Positions 21,265 to 33,399 of a stretch of 64,000 nt of DNA are shown here, piece by piece (the stretch's first letter is position 1; every line of letters starts with the position of its first letter). A model generated the notes under the pieces. It had not been told where the DNA came from and ran no database searches. It worked only from the letters and a program-made list of their open reading frames with translations. The position numbers and the translations under genes are program-made. Source of the DNA: Isoetes taiwanensis (taxonomy: Eukaryota > Streptophyta > Lycopodiopsida > Isoetales > Isoetaceae); contig JAJEKV010000025.1 of assembly GCA_021234155.1 (NCBI GenBank), positions 13,439,437 through 13,503,436 on the forward strand. Reading direction: 5' to 3'.

Positions 21265-24200
21265 AAAAAAACCTGACTCTTAACTATCGTGACAACAATC
21301 CTAGCCAATCAAACTACCGCCAACCCTAAGTAAATTAATCATTCTATACATTGTCTTCAGCTTAGACAAAGATACGCATCATATCCGTGCCCACACAAGT
21401 TATATGCAACTTCCAATATAATATATCTTCGCGATTCTTATCTACCATTTCTTTTTTAATACCTTAGAGTCCACGTTAAGCGCGCTCTCATGTGTGTATG
21501 ATTTTACTTTACGTGCATGTATAATCAAGTACTTGTATTCATGTATATGTATCAAGTCCAAATGTTTTTTAATGGTCTTAAAAAGTCAATTTGAACTTGA
21601 CCATGCAAAATGCGATACTACTTTTTACAAGAAAGGAAAAAATACGTATCTATATGTCACTTTTATCTTTTTGCATGCTTTTCCGTATGTCATTTACTTT
21701 TACAAAGTTTCCCTTTAAAACCAAAACTATAACCTGCCATAAACATGCACATGAGTATTATATTCTTAACTCCTTTTTTAATTTCCCTTATTGTACTCTT
21801 ACCTTTTTAAGGTAGCTTATCCAAATTTTCGATTTTAAGGCCTGGGATATACCCATAATTTGCAAATGTTATGCCTATTTTTTTCACACACATATCCAAA
21901 TTTTCATTTTTCTGCTTTTGCATTTCATGGCTAACTTTAAGTAGTCAATATTTACACTTCATTGAACAGAAGGAATATATTTCTATTCTTGCTTTTAAAT
22001 CTATATCTAGCTAGCTATTATATAAAAGTAGAGTTTCTACCTCTTTCAACATAAGCATGCTCACATTACCTTTTACTAAGAAGTTTACAAATAAGCCTAA
22101 ATACATTTGTAGGCTTAGCTCTTTTCGTACCATCATACCAAACTAAAGCAAATTATACGCTGGTAATATGCCGGAGCTAGGAAGAACTCAGATTTCTGGG
22201 CTAATATTGGAAATTGCCTTGAACTTAACAAAATATGTTTGCAAATGGTAGGTTAAAATACGTCTATGCATGCTATGCCGCTACCATCCTTCATTTCTAC
22301 TGCTTGAGTCCAGGATCATCCTCGCAGTTCAAAAATTTTCTTCGATACATAATTTCAAAACTTTTTAAATACCTCGTGAGGTTTTGCCATTACTCCTCCT
22401 ATCCTTCTTCTTATCCCTCGGCATATACAAATTTGCCTACTTATCATACTTGAGATTTGTAAAGTCCATATATTTGCTTCCATTCATCTCGAGTCCTAAC
22501 TTCCTCATAACAAAGACAAAAGAAAAAGCACAATAAGAAAAGAAATTCCACTGCACTGTACCAATCATGTAAACGCTTAGCAATAAAGGTACATTGGGAA
22601 TTTCTTTTGGCTCTTCGCCTCTTCACCCATTGTACCTCTTTTATGCCCTTGATTCGCTCAAGCTCGAGCAAAATGAAACAAATAATGGACAATCATATAC
22701 TAAAAGATAAGAGAAAACCGCTCAAACAACCCTGCTATTTATTTTACCATATCTCAGAAGCAGCATGTCATCATATTAAGGCAAATGCAAAAAGACCTTT
22801 ATACTATAGTCTTAAATCTTTATGTTAACATTTGATCTACTCCTCTTTCAATTAATGTTGGAACATCTTCTACTTTTTTTAAAAAAGGAAAACCCACGAC
22901 CACTATCTTTACCTATTCCTAAATCACAATAATGTAAGATACAACAGTCATCTGCCTAAAGTAAATATTAAAACCCTGTAATAATAGAAGGCTGGGCTTA
23001 TTTGCATATTTGAAGTTATCTACAATGTGCCCATATTGTTATACATCCTCACAAAGATGCCTAGGCATCAGATTATACCACATATATGATACTACAGGAC
23101 CATTAAAGAATTTTTCTCAAGTCCTAGGGTATTTGGAAACCCCGCATACTACAAGGTTTATTTTTTTTTTTTTTTTTAAATTCTTAATCAGTTCTAATCG
23201 ATAGCAGATATCTATCTACCATAGCAGGCATGGTAACAATAATTATAATAAGGTACTAAATCCTATGTGCTACTTCCTCTCGATCCTTTTCTTTTAACTA
23301 GTGTTAACAAGTCCGCTTATTTAGACCAACTCTTAAGTGTACCGGCTATGGTCATTTGGAAACCATAGGCCTCAATGATCTTTTATCTAATCCGCCTCTA
23401 ATAAAAATGGGACTTATTTTTCGTTATCTAACTTCATCTTCACTCCGAAGATACATCCAAGTCTTGTTGTGTTTTCGAACAAAAGTGTTCGGCACGGGAT
23501 TTGCTCGCCATAACCATCACTTTGTGGTCTATTAAACCGCTTCTTGGCCGCTTGCCCCAGATAAGCATCACCATAGCCTTCTTCTAGGGTGCAAAGCACT
23601 ACCGCTTCCTTTCCATTTCTTAATGCTTCAACCACCTCCCTATCACATCAAGCAAGTTCTTCTTCTAAAACTCACGCTTCTCCTCGCTTCGAGTAAAACC
23701 TTCACCTCCGCCTTTAACCCGCCTCCCATCTTTGCGCTATGCCTCTAATACCGGGGTTTTGGTCATAAAGACCGGTTATCGCCGCCAGCAATCCCACCGC
23801 CATCTCCTCGAACCGATATCCTCGTGATCGACTCACCGAACCCTAAATACCTTATAATTTTATGACCGTCGCCTCACATTAAGCCCCTTAGGGGTCAATA
23901 CTATGGTCATACTCGAGTGTCTTAGGTTAAACATATGCTCCTTAGCTTCAAAACCTAGCTGCCCGTTTGGTTTTAACATATAAATCTAGGTCTTAGGTTA
24001 TCTATTTTGCCCATAGGTTAATTAAATGTTTAGGCCATATATATCCTTTTCTACTAATAAGTAAGCCTAACATTTATACTTGGTAGTTATTTTTACCAAG
24101 TAGCTGCTGGGTGCACAATCATTTAACCCATCTCTTTATATTTTTTATAAAACCCTACCCCCATCCTCGTGAGGGATTGTATTAAAGACCCTCAGATCTT

Positions 24201-24384
24201 TTAATCATTTTATCAGAATCTATAGGAGTAGACCTCACGCTTAGGGCCTACAACCCTATAATTACCCAACATTACTTATAGAACTGAATTATTGTACTAT
24301 CTGACTATACTTGAACCAAATTAGTAAATCAGCAGGAATTCATACCTTTTAGTACTCCTTTAGCATTTGTAACATCGTATATTT

Positions 24385-24500
24385 TAAGCCAGGGAACATG
24401 TTGGCTCCAATGTATTTAAACACTCTTCTTTTTACTCCCTTTAAATCAAAACCATTGCTCACAAACTGTTTATCACCTCTTGAATGTCCCGCGTTATCTG
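24385..24500 (-). pseudogene. Unidentified gene, exon-like island (copy A)
   Basis: The minus strand reads NAGHSRGDKQFVSN, then GFDLKGVKRRVFKYIGANMF and PGLKY, an open, amino-acid-balanced stretch. In copy B (about 38215-38345) the same stretch is present with slips. A possible splice donor (GTATG) follows it near 24348. I do not recognise the family. It belongs to the same putative gene as the other minus-strand islands of the 7.1-kb unit. Confidence 0.4.
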
Positions 24501-26029
24501 TGGTCGCCGCTTACATACATGCATGGCATTATCTCAGGACAAAATCACATTCCTAGCTTGAAAATATGGTTCATGCCTTTTGCCGCATGCAATGGGGCCT
24601 CTCATGGCCTCAAAGGGCGTAGAATTCCCTTTATCATTTAGTGGTTTGGAAGATGCCACACTTTGCCTGGCCAATCTCAATTGTTATATTCAAGAAGCTA
24701 GTTTTGCCGCTACCAAAACTCCTCGGGCATTTCTTTCAAAGTACTTCGCCTCTTGATTCCCTAACCTCCAAGTCATATATTTGAAGTTCTTGCCTCATTG
24801 TCCAGCCTCTTACCCGTGACATCGCTTTATTAGGCGCTTTATGGGCTAGGTAAATCATCCATACAATACCCAAAACACATATTGAAACAATTTTATTTCA
24901 ACCGCCTGCCATAGATTTATAATGAAGTTTAGCTCAAACCACGCCAGATATAAATTACACCAACTCTATGAACGTTGAAAAACCCATCAGATTCCACAAA
25001 CTTGCTGCCATATCCCTTGTCCTAGACCTACAAAACAACAATTATTAAAGTTGTACCAAATTGTTGGTTTTAAATGAACCTTTTCTCGCTCATCATTGTC
25101 CAACATTTTCCTTTGCGCCGATTTAAACCATTTAGTCAGTAAGTTAGGTATCAAGATTTACTCTTTTCGCCTACGCTCATACCTTTTGTTCTTTTCTTCA
25201 TGTGCCTGTGCTTCAACTACTATTTTTCACCGATTCTCGCTGGTGATGCCGCTTTCTCCTTGTAAAGCGAATGCTTTCATAAAGATTTATGAAGTTATAT
25301 CGCCTACTTAAAACTTTTACCTTTGCCGGTATGTTTAAGGTAACATCATATACCTAATTTACTATCCGGCTTAGCATTTCATTTTTCCTCGCGCAGAAGG
25401 TAGCTTCATCATAGCACAATGGTCCTTTGAAATTTCGCCACAATTCTAGAATGGAATTCAGAACTATTGTAATAGTTTTGTTTATTTCTCAGATACACCT
25501 GCCTACGCGCTGGTGATCCATCTATACTATTTTTATGTGCTTTAAATGTCCTGCCAGATATGGCGTAATTTATCCTCTTCTTATAGTTACAACTTCCAAT
25601 GCAATCAAATATTCCATTTTGGATGTCTCTATATTAAATTTTCCTTTCCCGTCTCTAGTGGTATAAAATCCGGGCTGCTCCAAATTTTATCAGGCTATGT
25701 CTCTTATATGTTCCCGACGTATAAAGGCCAAGGTTGATGCCTCATCTACCCCCAGATGTACAAGTTTTGGTTAACCATTCAAAGTTGCTACTCTATTATC
25801 TCGCATCATTGAATGGGAATTTTTTATTTTTTCTTTTCTCAAGCAGCATCTCCTTTATCATTGCACTGTACTTCCTCCCAAGCATAATCCATTATGACTT
25901 CTCTTTTCTATGTGATCTTCACATATGTCCGAAACTGAATCGTAGCTCAAAATAAGGTTACATGTTTTTTCTTAGCTCATATTTACTTCTCCGCATTAGA
26001 ACTTATCCCCGATATATGACTAAGGCTCC

Positions 26030-26333
26030 TTAGCAAAAGATTTCGGTACTGCTTTCAATAATTTTTAGGTCGGGTAGGTCCTCAATATGCTCCCATTCCC
26101 TGCCACAAAAATTCCCTGAGATCTCGCAAGTTATTGCATGGACAGCAGACTTCAACATCCTGTGCAAAGACGTAATAAGGCTTATAGGCAAGTTCCTTAA
26201 GGCTTTCAATATATTTCCATGAAAACATGGTATCCTCCATAATTTTCTCCCCAATATCTCCAAGGACTTTTTTTCTCGCGCTTTTTATGCACAATCTTTG
26301 GATGATCTTATCCAAAGACTTTGATGAAAACAA
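26030..26333 (-). pseudogene. Unidentified gene, exon with KVLGDIGEKI (copy A)
   Basis: Two overlapping minus-strand frames give SKSLDKI, then KKVLGDIGEKIMEDTMFSW, KYIESLKELAY and LRDLREF. Copy B has the same at 40065-40215, with the variant SKVLDKI before KKVLGDIGEKIMEDTMGSW. Conservation of the protein-level pattern between copies supports a true exon. The KVLGDIxE block and an LRDLREF about 47 residues later resemble the RNase III segment of plant Dicer-like proteins. No other island looks like Dicer, so I leave the family open. Confidence 0.42.
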
Positions 26334-26970
26334 GCAGCACTATCTTTTTCTTGTTTTTATCCCTGTTTTCACTCATTCTTAGTCTCCCTTGGCAATCCTT
26401 ACGAATTATCCTAGATACCTGTATATAATAAACATAGAGGGATTAGGGTTAAGCCTTACATCACTCTATCCACTCGTTCGGCTCAAAGGTGATACCCATT
26501 TGAATACTTTATCATTCTTATTGGAGTAGCATGGTATACTAGCATGCTATCAATTTTTATTCCGGTGTACTGTTTATTAGAAAGTCCAACATTTGGAGTG
26601 ATGACTAGCACTCGATATATTTAATATCATAAAGCATCCCTGCATTGTAAGCTACAACCAAAAGCATGTACTATACAAGATGTAAACATAATTTAATTGA
26701 ATCAAGTTTGCCATACCTTATTTACTGCTATGTGAGCTTGTGTGCCACTTCACATCGCCGATGTTGTTTTCGCTTCCTCGCCTTGGGTTGACTCCATTTT
26801 TTCCAGTACTAGGTGTGCCAAGCCGCTTCCAATTACCCAATTATCGCTAATGCCGACCGCGCCTCCGAGGTGTTTCGGATAATGGAGTGAGTATAACTTT
26901 CCCACTGCTCAATGATAGTGCCTCAGATCTTCCTAGTAATTTTGTTCTCCTTTTTTTTCCATACCAAGCA

Positions 26971-27255
26971 TTAGATCCAAATTTCAATATCCCGCATGAA
27001 AGTCACAGTTTGATACTCTTTTTCACAAATGACCTTACCTTTTAAATTTGAAGTTAATCTTAAATGTGACCATGGGTCAGCTGAAATGAAAAATGTCATG
27101 TTAATAAGTGCCATCCTCGACTTCCAAATATGACACAGATATGCAATTATGCTATCCCCCGAGTGTGGTTTTCGCACTTTCATAGAGACCATTTGGGCTA
27201 CCAATGATATGTCGTGGAAGATGCCGTCTAAATTATTGAACATAAACAAACCCAA
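26971..27255 (-). pseudogene. Unidentified gene, exon-like island (copy A)
   Basis: The minus strand is open over about 94 codons: FNNLDGIFHDISLVAQM, VRKPHSGDSIIAYLCHIW, DPWSHLRLTSN, then KGKVICEKEYQTVTFMRDIE. Copy B shows the same pieces at about 40830-41110 in shifted frames. The composition looks like a folded protein domain, not random translation. I do not recognise the family. Confidence 0.42.
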
Positions 27256-27819
27256 GTATTGTCCAAATGCATGTCATGCCGTTTTACATGCATTTCCTTT
27301 TGCCTCGGTTCACAAACGACTTGAAGTAGGGACAAAAGGTCCTCCGCACTGCTTCAAGTAAAAATGCATCCTCGAATTGTAGAATAAGCCATGGCCCTTT
27401 TGTCTTACATAAATACAGCCATCAATGCTGCGTGTTTTATCAAAGAACCTCGTGGGTCAATCTTCAATTTGAACTTTTCTTTATGTATTATCTTTTCCAT
27501 TTTCATTGCAGCTAGCTTCGCCATCCTTTCCCTCGCTCAGGTAATATTTCCTAGCATGACCCAAGCCCCCTACTACTGTGTGTAGTGCTCCAAAATTTTT
27601 GTGCTTCATATGCCTTGATTACAAACATCATGCGGTCCTTCCACCGCCCTCTCGTATTATAGGAAAAATATGGCACAGTAATGTGAAGTTAAATTCTGTC
27701 ATCTTCTTCTTTTGTTCCTAAGTGTTCGTTACCCATAGCAATTTTGTCCTCGCTCGACAGCGCAGTGGATTCGCCAAAATGGATCAATATCATCCACATC
27801 ATCTTCATCTTTTGTCACC

Positions 27820-27937
27820 ACGCTGCGACAATGCACATTACTCGTGCAAGATTTTTAATTTTGTTTGCCTTTTTCAAGGCTGTATCCCCTGGTGAAAACT
27901 CAGGTTTTAGTAAGTAAAGATCTTCTTCTATAGTCCA
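27820..27937 (-). pseudogene. Unidentified gene, exon-like island (copy A)
   Basis: The minus strand reads WTIEEDLYLLKPEFSPGD, then TALKKANKIKNLARVM. Just upstream, in another frame, is LLEEVYEELPNKVYGI (about 27945-27995). Downstream a KDEDDVDD-type acidic stretch follows (about 27770-27815). Copy B shows equivalent DNA at about 41690-41860. The joined picture is a charged, helical protein region. No family is recognised. Confidence 0.42.
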
Positions 27938-28993
27938 ATTCCATAGACCTTATTTGGTAATTCTTCATATACTTCCTCCAAAAGATTTTACTGGTAGCAT
28001 CCTTAATCAATACATACTTTGTTCACCTTTGGTACAAGCTCCAAACAAATGCTAAAGCCCGATGTGAGATGGCCTGATACCGCTCAGGGTCCTCATTGCT
28101 TCTTTTTCAAATAAAGAATATATGTACTTTGGGCCTTTAAGACATGTTAATAGTGTCTCAGACCGCATTACTGACATATAATCTTGCTCAAACCATATCC
28201 CATTGGTCCGAGGTCTCTATTCCAGCGCCGGAAAATTAACTCAATCGTTGCGGTCTCATCATCATCCCGCAATTATACATCTCAAAATTTTTAAACATAT
28301 ATCTATAATCTCCCAACTTGCTCAAATCTTTACTAATAGATATGATGCCTCACCGGTAAGACTAATGAAATGAATTATTTAAAACCCTGACTTAACTGGG
28401 CCAGACAACAATCCTTCTAGCCAATCAAACTACCGCTAGCCAATCCCAAGTAGTTTAATCATTCTATACATTGTCTTGAGCCAGTGACAAAGATAGCGCG
28501 ATCATATCCGCCAAAGTTCGCTACTGTTATATAACTTCAAATATAATATATCTTTGCATTCTTATCTTTACCATTTTCTTTTACCTTTAGAGTCCACGCA
28601 TAAGTGCTCTCATGTGTATGATCTTTTACTTTTATGCATGTATAATCGCTACTTTCAGGACCATGCATATGGTCAAGTCCAATGTTTTGAATGGTCTTAA
28701 AAGTCAATTTGAACTTGACTATGCAACAGATACTACTTTTTTTACAAGAAAGGAAAAATTACTGCATTTATAAGGGTCACTTTTTATCTTTTGCATGCTT
28801 TTCCGTGACATGTCATTTATACTTTTATTGTGTTTCTTTTTAAAAACCAAAACTATAACTCGCCATAAACATGTATTTATATTATATTCTTAACTCCCTT
28901 TTTACTCTTATTGTACTCTTTTACCTTTTTAAGGTAGCTTATCCGCCTTCTCGATTTTAAGGCCCCCGTGATATACCCATAATTTGCAAATGT

Positions 28994-29013
28994 TATGCCT
29001 TATTTTTTTTTTT
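28994..29013. repeat. Poly-T (LINE poly-A tail) and left target duplication
   Basis: TATGCCTTA followed by about 12 T residues marks the junction between copy-B DNA and the LINE 3' end (minus-strand poly-A). The right junction at 35695-35710 reads TATGCTTCATTTTTTT. Uninterrupted copy A has TATGCCTATTTTTTTCAC at the corresponding place (about 21875). The pair is therefore a plausible target-site duplication of about 15 bp. Confidence 0.7.
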
Positions 29014-30099
29014 GAAGTAACTACAAAGGATATTATATTACATGCAAATACATAGTAATACAAAAAGAACAAGGAGGCTCCAGAGAGTCCTTGCTTAACA
29101 GGCTATGCTTATCAAAACCTACCATACACCTGCAGGAGGAATATAACCAAAATTAAAACCATCAAGCTAAGTACTTAAACCACAAGAAGTTAAAACATAA
29201 CTATAAGGAAAATCATGCAAAGATTATAGTTCTGCGGTTTTCGGTGATTTCATATCTCAGCCTTCGCTCACACCATCTAAGGTGTATACGCAAAAGCCCG
29301 ACAAGTATATTTGAAGAGAAGCAAGATAGTCCAACTCCCTACCCATATGTGATAGCCCAAGATGTGGAGGATCCAATTTAATCTACACGATTCACAACCA
29401 AGCTCGAATAGTGTTGAGCTCATGCTTCGAATCGCCATATATCCTCATCATCGAAAGCACAATGCTTAAGCCGCTCAATCATGATCAATTTGCTTACCCA
29501 CGCTAATGCTTCAAGAACTTGCGCGGTGAGGGGCTTTTCTGCTTCCTTCCGACCTCCCCGGCGCCTCCGCCTTCATGATGCTTCAACCGTATAGTCTCGC
29601 AGAAACCACACGTAAAGGTTGTTAAAAGTAAAGAGAAAAAAATGAGAAGAACTCCTTGATAAGAGCCCAAAGTATCCCATTTTTTGTCATAACGCACCCT
29701 TAAGTAAAATATGTGCTATAGCCGTGATCCGCAAGTTCCAATTGCAAAGGTAGTTTTTGAGGTAGTTCAAGACCGGGCCGAATGGTTAATGGCCACTCCA
29801 TTTTGTTTCCATACCGGCCCGCTGCAGACAGAGAGTCCTAATAGTACACAAAAAGGTAGAGCCGCTGAAAGGAATTCAAGCAATTCAAATTCATTGCTTG
29901 GGACAACCCAATATATGCCTATCCAATTCCGTGAAAAGGGATAGCCAAGGGCGACATGAAGATATGTGTGGAAGATTCAGCCTTTGACCACACCCAAGAG
30001 GGCATCTCGTCTGGAATTTGTGGATTGAATTTAGCTCGACAGCATTAGGACTTCTGTGACTTTTTATTCAACAGAGCTATCCTCAATAAGACGCTTTCC

Positions 30100-30750
30100 C
30101 GCACTCGTAGTTTCCATCCCTTTCTCAATGATAGCACAAGATCTCGACTTCCCGAAAGCAACCCACCGACTAGAAACCTTTGTCTCTTGGACTACTACCA
30201 AGAGTGAATATATTCATACACCGCATTCCTTACCATCAAGTGCCCAATTAGACCGCTTGATCTCAACTCTGCTCCTCTCGTGGTGTGATGGTAAGTCAAA
30301 GTATTATAGATATTCCTACCGTAGCGTAATTCCTTAGCAGCCGTATACTCTCCCCGCCAAGTTTCTAAGCCGATCCATTTGACATAATGCCAACCGTGTA
30401 GCCTCTTTTTGCCGCCCATTCCTTTGTACTTCCTTGGGTGTTTCAGTATAAACATCCATCATCTTCATCCTAAGTAAGCCCCTCATGTAAGAAATTCAAA
30501 GTCATCTCGACACTTTTATCTATGGGGTGAGCTTTAAAGCATACCGAGACTTTGTTCCAAGCTTGAATAACTTTTCTCATTATAGTTGATGTGTTCCCCG
30601 AGCCAGATCGTTGGTAGAAAGCAGTAATCTCAGCTATACGTGAAGGACATCCTATCGTGTGAAGTTTTGCCAATCCAAAATTTTGTGAGCAAATGTGAAA
30701 GGAGAGATTTGATCGGGGAGAATACGACTTCCATACCAAATTAGCCGCTA
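30100..30750 (-). pseudogene. LINE ORF2 C-terminal part
   Basis: Minus-strand open stretches, for example one at 30470-30739 containing KLHTIGCPSRIAEITAFYQR and KVIQAWNKVSVCF, lie downstream of the reverse transcriptase, where L1 ORF2 continues. I see no clear RNase H or zinc-knuckle motif. The frames are interrupted. Confidence 0.45.
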
Positions 30751-31149
30751 AGGTCCGCTTGAAGAAATAATAGGTCCTTACATCCTAACCTCCTTTTTCT
30801 TAGGCAAGGTAAGATAATGCCATCCAACCATATGTGACCCCCGCCAGATAAAACTCCTTCATGATGACTTCAGCTCTCCTCGAGCAGGATTTTTATCCGC
30901 AATTATTGGCCGAGGAGAAGCTGTTCATGTGAGCTTGCAATGACACTATTGATGATCTCTACTCTTTTCTTGCTTAGATAAGGATTTAGGATAAATATGC
31001 AGTTTTTCTTTTTTATCTTTGCTAATATAGTTCCTATGCTTCTCATGCAAAAGCTCATGTTTAAAGAGGTAGACTCCAATAGTTTTGTGGCAAGATGATG
31101 CCTACATACCTTAATTCCCTTCAATATAATTCTTCGAAGCCAAGTTCGA

Positions 31150-32171
31150 GATGATCAGACATTTATCCTTATTGAGGAAAACTCTGGACAAGCTTCCAAA
31201 TAGTTCCATAGCAAAGAGAGGAAATTTGGGATGTCAAGCTCGCTCTTCGTAGCGAATTTGTCATCCGGTGATACCGTGACACCGATAATGATTCATTTGC
31301 AAAAGGCAGTTTTGAGACAACTAACACTTCTATCTCCGGCCAGATTTTCATGATGATTCTCGTAACCATCTCTACTATGAGGAAAAAGGTAGGGGCCAAG
31401 GGACACCTCTCTAACCCTCTTTTGCATTCAAAGAAGGAAGAGGGAGCCATTTACTAAAAACCGCAGAGCAACCTCGTGAATATTGAAACCTCAAGTATCT
31501 TCTTCAACACTTCTTTGAAAATCCCATTTGCTTCTCAGCGGCTCTGAAGAAAATCTTACTAATCAGATCATATGCTCTTTTGAAATCTTAGCTTAAGGAG
31601 CACACAACCCCGGGACCGTATTCGCTTCCAATGTAGGTCACAGTAAGTTCCAATGAAATTATCCAAAAATACTTCCTCCCAGGAGAAACCCCGATCGAAC
31701 ACTTACCGACCTTTTCCCTGCATTATCCTTCTTGAGTCTATTGGCAAAAGATCTTAGCCAAAATTTTATATGTAACATTTGTTAGTGATATTGGCCTCCA
31801 ACCAGAAGGTGGTGGGCTTACCTTAGGAACTAAGGCAATTAGACCAACATTGATGGTCGGATGTAGCTTCTCCGCCTTTGCCAAGTACCGGATAAACCTC
31901 GCAAGATCTTTTCCTATTACATTCCGTAACTCGCCAAAAAATTCTCAAGTAATCCATCGTGCCCGTGGCTTTTCCCATGAGCCATACTTTTAATGACTCT
32001 CCAAATCTCATCCTCCATCGAGTTGTCAACAATCGACATCATCAATAAGTTGATCTTTGGGCCTAGATAATCAAAGAACTCTTTTACTTTGTGTTCATCA
32101 CTTCGTTTAAAAGAAAAGAGGTCCTTGTATTTCTTGAAGAACATATCCTCGTGATATCCTTGCTTCGACAA
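31150..32171 (-). pseudogene. LINE ORF2 reverse transcriptase domain
   Basis: In minus-strand order: EDEIWRVIKSMAHGKSHGHD (32050-31980; the family's EEExxxAxxxMxxxKAPGPDG block), then TINVGLIALVPKVSPPPSGW and RPISLTNVTYKILAKIF (about 31860-31745; the hallmark IPKxxxPxxxxxxRPISLxNxxYKIxxKIxxxR motif). GLERCPLAPTFFLIVEMVTR follows (about 31410-31355; the GxxQGxPLSPxLF block). The region of the catalytic FADD-like motif (about 31255) reads PDDKF in one frame, so the catalytic site is altered or misread. Three frames are used, so it is inactive as read. It would prime reverse transcription at nicked target DNA. Confidence 0.82.
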
Positions 32172-32619
32172 ATTTTGCTGTTATCAATGACGTAAATAAT
32201 CCCATTGTTCATTAGTCCGCTTTTAAAAATTTTAAAGAAAAATTTAGAACTGCCAATCATCCATATGATTGATATGCTGCTTCCTACTCTTGATTGCCAA
32301 ACTTCGCTTCCATGTTCTTCAACTCAATTTCTACTCTTTTCTTTTCTAAAACTTCTCCCTCGCCAAGTAGCAAGATATTCCCTTTATCTCAGAAACAAAC
32401 TTTGTCTCTACATTTTTTATTTCCATATACACCCTCATTCCTTTTTTCGCTTTTTTTTCTCTCGCCTATTCCTTGCCCTTAATGTTTAATCTAGCTTTTT
32501 GATCTCGCTTGCATCTACCTATAAATTCCTTCTATCAACCCACTTGTATCTACGTAGCAAGGCGTAATAAAACCTTGTAAAAATTCGCAAAAGGATTGCC
32601 GTTCAACAGCCGGTATTGA

Positions 32620-32980
32620 ACTGAAATGGAGTTTCAAAGAAATTTTCTTTTCGAGGGAGAGACCCTGCATTCAAGATCCGGAGGTGGCAGTGATCCGATA
32701 TAGAATTACCGCAGTCATTGGTAACAAATGATTATCCCAACCATCAATAGTGGAAATATTAGTGTGGTAATACCTATCCAATAGGCAAAGACACCCTATC
32801 TCTGCTCTTCTTTCCATGAGTAAGCATTGAAGAAGATGGGGCATGATAAATAAAAGCATGCATTAATTCTGTTGTCCCATTGAGCTCTTTTCTCCTTTTG
32901 ACATATTGCTTTTGCTCGCTGCTTCCCATGAAGGGGTGTTGGTTAAAATCACCACTCAAGATCCGCTTAACATTCCCTCA
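32620..32980 (-). pseudogene. LINE ORF2 endonuclease, C-terminal part
   Basis: SGDFNQHPFMGSSEQKQYV (from 32959) matches the GDFN catalytic segment of APE-type LINE endonucleases. About 240 bases farther on, NSISDHCHLRILNAG (about 32705-32660) provides the SDHxP-like end of the domain. These spacings fit the family. The N-terminal part is not clear. This enzyme would nick the target DNA. Confidence 0.72.
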
Positions 32981-33399
32981 CCCCTCAGAGCTACCGGTTA
33001 TATCCTTCCATCGCTTCCTCTTTCTTCGTGGGAAGTAGAAGCATACACATTGCCATAACTCCACCATTTCTTTATCTACTTCCGTAAATGCCACTTGCCA
33101 TCTTCTTCCCCGTGAGGGATGAGAAGGAGCCAACTTTCTCGGATCCTATCTCCAAGCAATGCATCCCAATTTTAGTGCCACGCTAGGCCCATATCGACTT
33201 CCATCGTGAAAAATCCAATTCCTAAGTTTGATGCTTCCAAAGGTGGGGAGCTCTATGCTCTCGAGCGTGATTATGTTCTGCTTTAACTTCCTTTGAGAGC
33301 AACGAGCCCTTTTCCTCTTTAGGGACTCCTGATACCTCTCAAATTCCATGAAACAATTCTCATTGGATTTTGGAGCCGCACAAAGCCCATACTCACTTG

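Larger units (their letters stand above)
21265..28383 (-). repeat. 7.1-kb tandem unit, copy A (carries gene fragments)
   Basis: The unit starts near GACAACAATCCTAGCCAATC and ends with ATGATGCCTCACCGGTAAGACTAATGAAATG. The next bases begin copy B with the same start sequence. The whole of copy A can be lined up with copy B once the LINE in B is removed, giving about 7.1 kb each. Exon-like islands on the minus strand (listed separately) are shared between copies, while intervening DNA is AT-rich and intron-like. I infer a gene-sized segment amplified in tandem. Confidence 0.85.
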
